In this document: in pieces, positions 1 to 6,309 of the stretch
Position numbering within the stretch: the stretch's first letter is position 1
How the letters are laid out: every line of letters starts with the position of its first letter
NCBI GenBank assembly: GCA_023132135.1
Contig: JAGLYR010000156.1
Span: forward strand, 1-12,380
Length of the DNA: 12,380 nt
Reading direction: 5' to 3'
Origin: Candidatus Eiseniibacteriota bacterium
GTDB taxonomy: Bacteria; Arandabacterota; Arandabacteria; JAGLYR01
Notes under the pieces: generated by a model
The model's database searches: none
Told to the model about the DNA's origin: nothing
The model's input: only the letters and a program-made list of their open reading frames with translations
Translations under genes and position numbers: made by a program

Positions 1-1248
1 TGCCAGTGTGATTCCCAGGGTCGAGAGCATGCCGACGCCGGCAATGGCCACTCCGTACGTGCCCGCCGTCCAGTACGCGACGATAATGGCGATCACCACG
101 AGGACCACGGGGTACAGGGTGCTGGCGAATCCGGTTGCAAGTCCCTGGATGATGCTGGTCGCCGCGCCTGTCTGGCATGCCTCGGCCACCCGTTGCGTCG
201 GCCGGTGTGAATACGATGTGAAGTAGTTCGTGCTCTCACCGATCAGGACGCCGGCCACCAGGCCTGCGAGGATGGCCCAGAAGATGCCCAAGCTCGCATC
301 CAGCCACTGCACAATGAGGTAGGAGAACACGACGGTCAGAATGGATGCGACCAGGGTTCCTCGTCTCAGGGCAGCCAGGAGAGATTTCATTTCCGGCTTC
401 TCACCGACACGCACGAAGAAGGTGCCGATGATGGAGGCTATGATACCGCCACCGGCCACGAGCATTGGCAGATGCCAGGCGGCGATCTGGCTCCCCACCA
501 GATGCATTCCCTGGAAGGCCACCATGCCAAGGGCCATGGTGGCGATGATAGAGTCGACATAGGATTCGAAGAGATCTGCGCCCATTCCGGCAACATCCCC
601 AACATTGTCGCCCACAAAATCCGCAATCACGGCCGCGTTCCGGGGGTCGTCCTCGGGAATTCCTTTCTCCACCTTGCCGACCAGGTCGGCCCCGGTATCC
701 GCTGCCTTGGTGTAGATCCCACCTCCCACGCGTGCGAAGATTGCCACCGAGGAAGCTCCAAACCCGAATCCCGGGATAATCATCAGGAAATCGGGACGCG
801 TGTGGAACAGGAAGTAAAGGGCGCTGAGGCCGAGGATTCCAAGACCGACGACCGTCATCCCCATCACACCCCCCGCCCGGAAGGAGACGCGGAGCCCTTG
901 GTTGAGGCTGATCTCGGCCGCGGCCGCGGTGCGGCTGTTTGATCGTGTGGCAATGCTCATTCCGATATAGCCGGCCAGAGCGGAACAGACCGCGCCGAAG
1001 ACGAAGGCCAGCGCTACGAGCCATCCCAATCCGGGTACAACACCGAGAGCTACGGCCACGACAACTACGAAGATGCTCAGGATGGTGTACTCTCGTCTCA
1101 GGAAAGCGACTGCTCCGTCCTCAATGGCCGTGGCGATCGCCTGCATCGCAGCCGATCCCCGCGGCTGTCTCAAAATGTACGAGATCAGAAACACGGCGAA
1201 GATCAGGCCCAAGCCGCCCGCGATCACCGAAAGCCATACGTGATCCAT
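1..1248 (-). CDS. hppA: Membrane-bound ion-translocating pyrophosphatase, N-terminal 416 residues (3' end outside window)
   Basis: The integral membrane pump couples PPi hydrolysis to H+ and/or Na+ export. The minus frame opens with ATG at 1248-1246, nine bases after AGGAGG (1263-1258), and stays open to the left edge. Hydrophobic helices lie near residues 4-26, 57-74 and 77-96, with more after 230. The family signature GGGIYTKAADTGADLVGKVE spans 175-194, with PPi/Mg-binding residues D184, D188 and K192. It continues as EDDPRN (199-204), GDNVGDVAGMGADLFES (213-229) and TSYSHRPTQ (344-352). These leave little doubt about the family. Residue 185 is Thr, where I recall Val being usual. The protein stops short at residue 416 of the usual roughly 650-800. 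The downstream Ala/Lys position that separates K+-dependent from K+-independent enzymes is therefore missing, and E228 alone does not settle Na+ versus H+ pumping. Confidence 0.97.
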   Translation of the reverse strand, partial: MDHVWLSVIAGGLGLIFAVFLISYILRQPRGSAAMQAIATAIEDGAVAFLRREYTILSIFVVVVAVALGVVPGLGWLVALAFVFGAVCSALAGYIGMSIATRSNSRTAAAAEISLNQGLRVSFRAGGVMGMTVVGLGILGLSALYFLFHTRPDFLMIIPGFGFGASSVAIFARVGGGIYTKAADTGADLVGKVEKGIPEDDPRNAAVIADFVGDNVGDVAGMGADLFESYVDSIIATMALGMVAFQGMHLVGSQIAAWHLPMLVAGGGIIASIIGTFFVRVGEKPEMKSLLAALRRGTLVASILTVVFSYLIVQWLDASLGIFWAILAGLVAGVLIGESTNYFTSYSHRPTQRVAEACQTGAATSIIQGLATGFASTLYPVVLVVIAIIVAYWTAGTYGVAIAGVGMLSTLGITLA

Positions 1249-1287
1249 CGAATTGATCCTCCTGCAAGTGGAGCATTGGCACATTGA

Positions 1288-1312
1288 GGCCTTCCCGACA
1301 GCCGGGGAGGCC
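1288..1312 (-). promoter_or_regulatory. Hairpin in the hppA 5' leader
   Basis: GGCCTTCCCG (1288-1297) and CGGGGAGGCC (1303-1312) form a 10-bp inverted repeat with one G-U-type pair and a 5-base loop. It lies between the candidate hppA promoter and the ribosome binding site, so it would be transcribed as part of the leader. No U-run follows on either strand, so it does not look like a simple intrinsic terminator. A structural or regulatory role is possible but unproven. Confidence 0.45.
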
Positions 1313-1326
1313 GACAAAACAGCGCG

Positions 1327-1355
1327 ATCCTAGAGGATGGAGAGTGGCAGAGCAA
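1327..1355 (-). promoter_or_regulatory. Candidate sigma70-type promoter for hppA
   Basis: On the minus strand, TTGCTC (1355-1350) and TAGGAT (1332-1327) are separated by 17 bases, about 80 bases upstream of the hppA start. Matches to consensus are 3/6 and 4/6, so this is a weak candidate supported mainly by spacing and position. Confidence 0.3.
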
Positions 1356-1394
1356 GGAGAAAATATGAATGGGCAGGGGGAGAGTGGCAGGTAC

Positions 1395-1429
1395 GGAACC
1401 GGTGCTTCGTGCAAGGAGCAGGACATTGG
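1395..1429 (+). repeat. GTGCTYC heptamer element with conserved tail, copy 1
   Basis: GGAACCG is followed by GTGCTTC and then GTGCAAGGAGCAGGACATTGG. The same element recurs at 12266-12321, where the heptamer is present four times instead of once. The tail matches those of the TAGTCCC-type elements at 1434-1482 and 3982-4032. Confidence 0.75.
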
Positions 1430-1433
1430 AAAC

Positions 1434-1482
1434 AAGTCCCTAGTGCGTAGTCCCTAGTCCCTAGTCCAAGGAACAGAGCATA
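1434..1482 (+). repeat. TAGTCCC heptamer tandem with conserved tail, copy 1
   Basis: Five consecutive 7-base units run from 1434 to 1468: AAGTCCC, TAGTGCG, TAGTCCC, TAGTCCC, TAGTCCA. A tail of the CAAGGA-NN-AGRGCAT type follows, to about 1482. The unit order closely matches the copy at 3982-4032, including the variant unit TAGTGCG in second place. That shared variant points to common descent rather than independent slippage. Confidence 0.8.
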
Positions 1483-1521
1483 GTCCCGTTTGGCCTGCGG
1501 AATGCTGCCCTGTTTCCTCGA

Positions 1522-1542
1522 CACTCGGCACTTGTCACTCGC
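1522..1542 (+). repeat. CACTYGN heptamer tract
   Basis: There are three tandem units: CACTCGG, CACTTGT, CACTCGC. Part of the tract (CTTGTCAC) is complementary to GTGACAAG in the tract at 1578-1600, so the two form an inverted pair about 50 bases apart. Confidence 0.6.
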
Positions 1543-1577
1543 CCTCGCCACACGGACAGGGCGATGGCCCCAACCCA

Positions 1578-1599
1578 GTGACAGGTGACAGGGTGACAA
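1578..1599 (+). repeat. GTGACAG heptamer tract
   Basis: There are three units: GTGACAG, GTGACAG and, after one extra base, GTGACAA. The tract is the reverse complement of part of the CACTYGN tract upstream and adds to the heptamer mosaic of this spacer. Confidence 0.6.
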
Positions 1600-1645
1600 G
1601 CGACTGGGATTGGGGAATACTGCTGTCCGCTGCTTGCGCTCTCCA

Positions 1646-1665
1646 TGAATAATCCGGGCTAGGGT
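1646..1665 (+). repeat. Dispersed 20-base repeat, copy 1
   Basis: TGAATAATCCGGGCTAGGGT recurs with a single change at 4048-4067. This copy overlaps the stop codon (TAG, 1661-1659) and the final codon of the S9 peptidase gene, so the end of that gene lies inside the repeat. Confidence 0.7.
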
Positions 1666-3884
1666 GTAGGTCCTGTTCCCATGTGCTGCCGGAAAAACCT
1701 CACCGTGCGCACCATCAGATCCAGCCTGGTTTCCTGCCAGTAGGTGAGGCCGTGGGTGGCCTTGGGGTAGAACATCACGTCGAATACTTTTCCGGCCTCC
1801 AGGAGCTTCTGGACCAGTTGAACGGTGTCCTGGAAGAGCACGTTGTCATCGGCCATCCCGTGGACGATCAGGAGGGGATCCTGAAGGCCCTCCACGTGAT
1901 GGATGGGGGAAGTCGCCTCGTAGATCTCCGGGAATTCCTCGGGTCGACCCAATCGCTGAGCGGTGTAGTCGTCCGTGTAATTGTGCCAGTTGGTCACCGG
2001 TTTCCAGGCCGCTCCCGCCTGGAAGACTCCGGGATGGGTGAAGAGAGTCATGAGGGTGAGGAAACCCCCGTAGCTGCTTCCCCACATCCCGATCCGTTTC
2101 CCATCGATGTAATCCAGCGACCGAAGATAATTGGCCGCGCTCACGCATTCTCCGGCATCGATGATGCCCATCTTCTGGTAGTAGCCATAGTGGAAATCCC
2201 GGCCGTAGCCCACGCTCGCCCGGAAGTCGACCCTTACGACAATGTATCCCATCTCATTGGCCATGTAGTAGTCCAGCAGATCGTAGGAGATCCATTCATT
2301 CTTGGCGATGTTGGCGTACACGCAGCTCAGGACTGCCGGGTACTTCTTCCCTGGATCGAAATGCGCAGGCTTGACCATGAACCCGTGGATGGTTGCTCCG
2401 TCCTCTTCGTTGGTGTAGGTGAAGTACTCGGGCTCGATTCGTGAGATGGGAGCGAATGCCGGCAGTGGTGAACGGGTGATCCGGTTCTCCGCGCTCGGTT
2501 TCCTTACGTTGACGATGTACAGCTCGGGGGGAACCATGAATTGAGAGAACCGGGTAGCCGCATACCGCCCGTCGTCGGAGACAGTCATCGGGGAGTAGCT
2601 CCCGGAAAAGGTTCCGGGGGTCGCGGTCACGCGCTTCGGAGTGCCGCCTTCGGGGGGAATCACGTAGACGTGGCTCTCCAGAGGATGCTGCTCCGATGCC
2701 GAGAACAGTATCTCTTTGCCCTTCTTGGGAATGTGAAGAGAAATGACGTCCCACTTGCCCCGGGTCAGTTGGCGCGCTTCCCCCCCGCCCTGAGGCAGTG
2801 CATAGATGTGCCGGTATCCGTCTTTCTCGGACGTTATGTAGACCGTCTGTCCGTCGGGGCTCCACAGTGCATCCAGGTGCCAGAGAAAGGGTTCCTGGAA
2901 CTCGCTGTAGAGTTCGGTCAGTTCGAGGGTCTCGCTGTCCGCAAGGTAGATGCGGCGGGTCTTGTAGTCCTTGTCGTTCCAGTTCACGAGGAGTGCTCTT
3001 GAATCCGGTGACCATACGATGTCCCGGTTGTACTGGGTCTCGCTGTTGTTGTAGTAGAGATCCTCGCCCCAGTCGATCCACCGGATGAGTCCGCCGCGAC
3101 GGTCCACGACGCCGACCTCTGTCTCAAAGATCGGGGTTCCGGTGTAGTTCCGCTTCCAGTTCCCGGCTTCGACGCGACTGGGCAGATAGTCCGGGATCAC
3201 GATGTCCTCCATCACATCGGTGTCCCAGATCAGAAGAGCGATTGCCGATCCATCCGGTGTCCATTCGTAGCGGCGAATGCTGGAAGTCGCAGGGTAGGAG
3301 AGAGCGGACTTGTTCTTGCTGAGCGTCGTGAGCTGCCGGATTTCCCCGGTCTTGAGATTGCGGGTCCACAGGTTCTGGGACTTGATGAAGGACAGCAGCT
3401 CCCCATCGGGGGAGAACCGGACCCTCGACTCCCCGGCCTGGGTTCTCATCAGCACGCGCGGGTCCTGCCGGCCCCGGGCATCCACCAGGAAGATGTCGCC
3501 CCGGAGAACAAAGGCAATGGTCTTTGAGTCCGGCGACCACGCAAGCTGGCCGATGCCCCAGTCGTAGGCTTTGTCCAGGGCGATCTCCTCCTCGGTTCGC
3601 TCGTCATCCTCGATCGGGATCCTCGGGAAGTCATACAGGTTGGTCAAGCGAACGGGTTCCCCGCTGGGAGCTTTCGCAACGTAGAGATCCCGGAACCGCT
3701 CTCCCTCCTCGTTCCAGAGGAACGCGATTGACTTCGAGTTCGGGGACCATTCCATTGCCCGCGGGGCGTGCCCGTAGATATACGGGAATTCGTAGAGCTG
3801 TTCCAACGTGACGTGTTCCTGAGCGGAGACACCGGCGGCAAAGCACAGGACCAGGATTGATCCAACCAGCCCGTGGAGTTTCAA
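1659..3884 (-). CDS. Secreted S9-family serine peptidase (DPP IV / prolyl oligopeptidase-like)
   Basis: The 741-residue precursor begins with a signal peptide (basic MKLHG, hydrophobic core, Ala-rich cleavage region near residue 20). It should act in the periplasm or outside the cell, cleaving short peptides. Residues 25-480 look like a WD40/PD40-type beta-propeller with repeated W-SPDS or SPDG motifs. The C-terminal alpha/beta hydrolase domain has the nucleophile motif GSSYGG with S604, D679 in GMADDN, and H711 in ATHGL. Y523 is well placed for the oxyanion-hole Tyr of the DPP IV group. All catalytic residues are present and the length is normal. The start codon is TTG (3884-3882) after GGAGGA; no competing ATG fits. 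I could not find a clear Glu-Glu motif for N-terminus recognition, so dipeptidyl-peptidase versus oligopeptidase activity is open. It appears monocistronic. Confidence 0.93.
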   Translation of the reverse strand: MKLHGLVGSILVLCFAAGVSAQEHVTLEQLYEFPYIYGHAPRAMEWSPNSKSIAFLWNEEGERFRDLYVAKAPSGEPVRLTNLYDFPRIPIEDDERTEEEIALDKAYDWGIGQLAWSPDSKTIAFVLRGDIFLVDARGRQDPRVLMRTQAGESRVRFSPDGELLSFIKSQNLWTRNLKTGEIRQLTTLSKNKSALSYPATSSIRRYEWTPDGSAIALLIWDTDVMEDIVIPDYLPSRVEAGNWKRNYTGTPIFETEVGVVDRRGGLIRWIDWGEDLYYNNSETQYNRDIVWSPDSRALLVNWNDKDYKTRRIYLADSETLELTELYSEFQEPFLWHLDALWSPDGQTVYITSEKDGYRHIYALPQGGGEARQLTRGKWDVISLHIPKKGKEILFSASEQHPLESHVYVIPPEGGTPKRVTATPGTFSGSYSPMTVSDDGRYAATRFSQFMVPPELYIVNVRKPSAENRITRSPLPAFAPISRIEPEYFTYTNEEDGATIHGFMVKPAHFDPGKKYPAVLSCVYANIAKNEWISYDLLDYYMANEMGYIVVRVDFRASVGYGRDFHYGYYQKMGIIDAGECVSAANYLRSLDYIDGKRIGMWGSSYGGFLTLMTLFTHPGVFQAGAAWKPVTNWHNYTDDYTAQRLGRPEEFPEIYEATSPIHHVEGLQDPLLIVHGMADDNVLFQDTVQLVQKLLEAGKVFDVMFYPKATHGLTYWQETRLDLMVRTVRFFRQHMGTGPTP

Positions 3885-3932
3885 TGGAATCCTCCTTTTC
3901 TGTGACAGGGAGTTGCTGTCGGACGTCTGCAG

Positions 3933-3960
3933 AGTATGCTAATTGGGGGCGGATCGTCAA
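3933..3960 (-). promoter_or_regulatory. Candidate sigma70-type promoter for the S9 peptidase gene
   Basis: On the minus strand, TTGACG (3960-3955, 5/6 match) and CATACT (3938-3933, 4/6 match) are 16 bases apart. They would give a leader of about 40 bases before the TTG start. The heptamer element at 3982-4032 lies just upstream of the -35 box. Confidence 0.5.
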
Positions 3961-3981
3961 GGGCGGGGCTTGCATCAAGAG

Positions 3982-4032
3982 CAGTCCCTAGTGCGTAGTC
4001 CCTAGTCCGTAGTTCAAGGAGAAGGGCATCGG
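3982..4032 (+). repeat. TAGTCCC heptamer tandem with conserved tail, copy 2
   Basis: The units CAGTCCC, TAGTGCG, TAGTCCC, TAGTCCG and TAGTTCA (3982-4016) are followed by AGGAGAAGGGCATCGG. The element sits between the divergent promoters of the S9 peptidase and the polysaccharide operon. The order of units, with TAGTGCG second, parallels the copy at 1434-1482. Confidence 0.8.
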
Positions 4033-4041
4033 AAGCGGTCG

Positions 4042-4067
4042 CTAGCCTGAATAATCCAGGCTAGGGT
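4042..4067 (+). repeat. Dispersed 20-base repeat, copy 2, inside a perfect 8-bp inverted repeat
   Basis: TGAATAATCCAGGCTAGGGT (4048-4067) matches the copy at 1646-1665 except for one base. Here it also forms a hairpin, CTAGCCTG (4042-4049) pairing with CAGGCTAG (4057-4064) across a 7-base loop. The first copy cannot form this because its left flank differs. It ends directly before the TTGACT box of the operon's candidate promoter, so it could act as an operator. Confidence 0.65.
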
Positions 4068-4068
4068 C

Positions 4069-4097
4069 TTGACTTTGCCCGATTGCTGGGGCAGTAT
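4069..4097 (+). promoter_or_regulatory. Weak candidate promoter for the polysaccharide operon
   Basis: TTGACT (4069-4074, 5/6 match) and CAGTAT (4092-4097, 3/6 but with the key A2 and T6) are 17 bases apart, about 45 bases upstream of the epimerase start. The -10 box is poor, so this rests on the -35 box and position. Confidence 0.35.
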
Positions 4098-4143
4098 CAA
4101 AGTTTGCATATGTTTGGATCCGCACGTGATTGGGGGAACGCAG

Positions 4144-5172
4144 ATGCAGGATATGACCGGGCATGAGAGAAGGGCCCTGGGCACGGTAGCCGTAACGGGG
4201 GGAGCCGGTTTCATCGGGTCACATCTGGTGCAAGCCCTTCTGGCCGAAGGCAACAGGGTCCGGATAATCGACAACTTTGATTCCTACTACCAGGGTAAGG
4301 AGGCGAACCTGCTGGCTGTCCGCGACCATCCGGCCCTGACCCTGGACCGCACGGATATCCTGGACACGCAGGCTCTCAGCAGGAGCTTCGAAGCGGTGGA
4401 TGTGGTCTTTCATCTGGCTGCGCAGCCGGGCGTTCGCTTTTCCTTCGAGAACAGGGAAAAAACGAGGAGCGTCAATGTGGATGGGACCCGGTCGGTGCTC
4501 GAAGCGGCTTCGGCCGCGGGTGCTCGCCGCCTGGTCTTCGCCTCCTCGAGTTCAGTGTATGGGCTTCTTGAGACCCTGCCGGTCTCGGAGAGGCAGGTCC
4601 CCAAGCCCATATCCCCCTACGGGCAGAGCAAGATTGAGGGAGAGCATCTACTGAACGATTTCTACGCGTCGGGGAGAATCGAGACTGTCGCCCTTCGACT
4701 CTTCTCGGTCTTCGGACCGCGGCAGCGTCCGGACATGGCGGGAACCCGGTTTCTCCAGAGACTCACCTCCAGCGCTGCTCCCCTGGTCACGGGTGACGGG
4801 ATGCAGACCCGGGATTTCACGTATGTGGAAGACGTGGCCAGGGCCTTTGTCGCAGCGGCTCGGTCTGAGCGGGCCGCTGGAGATGCTCTCAATATCGGCA
4901 CCGGGCGCGAATCCACTCTCAAGCGATTCCTCTCGCTGATTGTGGATTTCCTGGGGCTCAAGGATTCGGCTGTGGAGCACACAAGAAGCGGCGAGGGCGA
5001 GCCTGGGAGGATGCGGTGTGATGCCCGCAGGGCAGAACACGCCCTCGATTGGAGGGCAACCGTGGGACTGCCCGAAGGGCTTCGGAAGCAGGTGGACTGG
5101 TGGGTAAACGAGTTCATGCCCGATGAAGAGCGCCGGCTCTTCCAGCAAAGGATGACGAAGTCACACGTGTAG
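4144..5172 (+). CDS. NAD-dependent nucleotide-sugar epimerase/dehydratase (extended SDR; UDP-glucose/glucuronate 4-epimerase-like)
   Basis: The 342-residue cytoplasmic enzyme would supply a nucleotide sugar for the glycosyltransferases downstream. The Rossmann NAD(P)-binding loop GGAGFIG is at 19-25, with D43 ending the second strand for adenosine ribose binding. The Ser-rich catalytic strand FASSSSVYG is at 132-140, and the catalytic pair is Y159 and K163 in PYGQSK. Later motifs SVFGPRQRPD and DGMQTRDFTYVEDV are typical of GalE/glucuronate-epimerase-like proteins. The segment NFDSYYQGKEANL resembles UDP-glucuronate epimerases, but substrate cannot be fixed from sequence. I chose ATG 4144 because it follows a GGGGGA sequence at good spacing and puts the Rossmann strand near the N-terminus. 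An in-frame TTG at 4069 would add 25 unlikely residues and overlap the candidate promoter. It is the first gene of the operon. Confidence 0.9.
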   Translation: MQDMTGHERRALGTVAVTGGAGFIGSHLVQALLAEGNRVRIIDNFDSYYQGKEANLLAVRDHPALTLDRTDILDTQALSRSFEAVDVVFHLAAQPGVRFSFENREKTRSVNVDGTRSVLEAASAAGARRLVFASSSSVYGLLETLPVSERQVPKPISPYGQSKIEGEHLLNDFYASGRIETVALRLFSVFGPRQRPDMAGTRFLQRLTSSAAPLVTGDGMQTRDFTYVEDVARAFVAAARSERAAGDALNIGTGRESTLKRFLSLIVDFLGLKDSAVEHTRSGEGEPGRMRCDARRAEHALDWRATVGLPEGLRKQVDWWVNEFMPDEERRLFQQRMTKSHV

Positions 5173-5220
5173 ATTGGACTCTTGCCGCCGGTCCCCGTGT
5201 TACCCCCGCCCGGGACGTTG

Positions 5221-6309
5221 ATGGAGATCCGTGTGGAGAAGCCTGGTTCTGATGAGCGAGACGGGATCCGCCTCCCGATCGTGCCGGAGAGAATCCTGAT
5301 GATTCGCCTTCGGGCGTTGGGCGATGTACTCCTCACAACGCCGGCTGTCCGAGCCATGCGGCGGGCCTATCCCGATGCCTACCTGGCCATGATGGTGCGG
5401 AAGAATATGGCTGGGGCGATGGAGGGGAATCCGAACCTGGATGAGGTTATCATCTGTGATCCATGGTACGGAGAGGGCTGGCCGTGGACCCGGGAACTGC
5501 TGGAGTTCATACGGGTTGTGCGAGGATTGCGACGCCGGCGTTTTGACCTGGTGATCGATCTGTTCGGTAATCCCCGGTCTGCGTGGCTTGCCTGGTTGAG
5601 CGGGGCGCCCTACAGGCTTGGGTACAATGTGAGGGGGCGGCGGCTCGCCTACAATCTTCGCAAGGAACGGTTTCTTCAGCGGGGAGAACGGAGGCGCGAG
5701 GTCGACGTGCACCTGGACATGGTCCGGGTTCTGGGAATCGAGGTCGGCGACAAGAGGGTGGAGATCCAGATTGGAGATCTCCACCGCCGGGCGATCCGGG
5801 AATTTCTGGCAGGTCTTGGGATTGGAGATGAAGACCGAATCGTGAGTCTTTCTCCCTCGGCCAAGTGGCAGGCCAAGCAGTGGAAGCCGGAATCGTACGC
5901 TCGCCTGGCCCGGATGCTGCGGGAGGCGGGATGGCGTGTCATCATTCTCTGGGGCCCCGGGGAAAACCTGCTGGCCGAACAGATTTCGGAGGCGGCCGGG
6001 GATGGAGTGTTCATCGGGCCCCGGGCCAACCTGAAGGAACTGGCGGCAATGGTCGAAATCTCCTCCATGTTGATTGGAACTGATTCCGGGGTTACCCATG
6101 TAGCCGAAGCGGTCGGGACGCCGTCCATCGTTCTCTATGGGCCGACCGATCCTCGCGTGTGGCATTCGGACGACACCGAGAGACATGTGGCACTCTACCT
6201 CGATGGGCTGGATTGCCTCTTCTGCAACAGGAAGTTCTGCGAGACACACGAATGCATGGATAACCTGACGCCCGAACGAGTAATGGAGGAGGTTCAGAAG
6301 CTGCGGTGA
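5221..6309 (+). CDS. Glycosyltransferase family 9 (heptosyltransferase-like)
   Basis: It is probably a GT-B enzyme that adds heptose or another sugar to LPS core or a related glycolipid at the inner face of the membrane. The N-terminal strand and loop IRLRALGDVLLTTP hold G34-D35 of the family. DLVIDLFGNPRSA follows, and the second domain has SPSAKWQAKQW and IGTDSGVTHVAEAVGTP (D288, S289, G290). A four-Cys cluster C332-x2-C335-x4-C340-x4-C345 leads into LTPERV, a tail seen in many GT9 proteins. The 362-residue length is normal. The start is uncertain: ATG 5221 has a weak ribosome binding site. ATG 5299 has GGAGAG at good spacing but would trim the first beta strand, and GTG 5281 is a further option. 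The gene lies 48 bases after the epimerase, and its stop overlaps the next gene by 4 bases. Confidence 0.9.
   Translation: MEIRVEKPGSDERDGIRLPIVPERILMIRLRALGDVLLTTPAVRAMRRAYPDAYLAMMVRKNMAGAMEGNPNLDEVIICDPWYGEGWPWTRELLEFIRVVRGLRRRRFDLVIDLFGNPRSAWLAWLSGAPYRLGYNVRGRRLAYNLRKERFLQRGERRREVDVHLDMVRVLGIEVGDKRVEIQIGDLHRRAIREFLAGLGIGDEDRIVSLSPSAKWQAKQWKPESYARLARMLREAGWRVIILWGPGENLLAEQISEAAGDGVFIGPRANLKELAAMVEISSMLIGTDSGVTHVAEAVGTPSIVLYGPTDPRVWHSDDTERHVALYLDGLDCLFCNRKFCETHECMDNLTPERVMEEVQKLR

Larger units (their letters stand above)
1249..1658. other. Intergenic spacer built largely of short repeats
   Basis: The spacer separates the hppA start from the peptidase stop, both on the minus strand. I see no convincing gene: the open frames here have no ribosome binding site and no recognisable protein. 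It contains the hppA leader hairpin, a 12-base direct repeat GGAGAGTGGCAG (1339-1350 and 1379-1390), two heptamer-plus-tail elements (1395-1482), two further heptamer tracts (1522-1542 and 1578-1599), and most of a dispersed 20-base repeat at its right end. No clear terminator for the peptidase gene was found. Confidence 0.7.

Noticed and set aside
401-1024. A 207-codon open frame on the minus strand inside hppA
   Set aside because: It is a shifted frame of the pyrophosphatase gene. The adjacent minus frame gives uninterrupted family motifs, while this one is Arg/Gly/Pro-rich and matches nothing.
1434-1468. Possible CRISPR array from short tandem repeats
   Set aside because: Units are 7 bases with no spacers between them, and there are no cas genes.
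4087-4108. Possible sigma54 promoter (TGGGGC ... TTTGCA)
   Set aside because: The GG and GC elements are 14 bases apart rather than 10.
4109-4116. TATGTTTG resembling the Bacteroidetes -7 element
   Set aside because: The nearest upstream TTTG that could serve as the -33 element is about 31 bases away, which is too far. The other promoters in the window look like standard sigma70.
5200-6249. A 349-codon minus-strand open frame opposite the GT9 gene
   Set aside because: It is a high-GC antisense shadow: no signal motifs or family resemblance, while the plus frame shows complete GT9 motifs.
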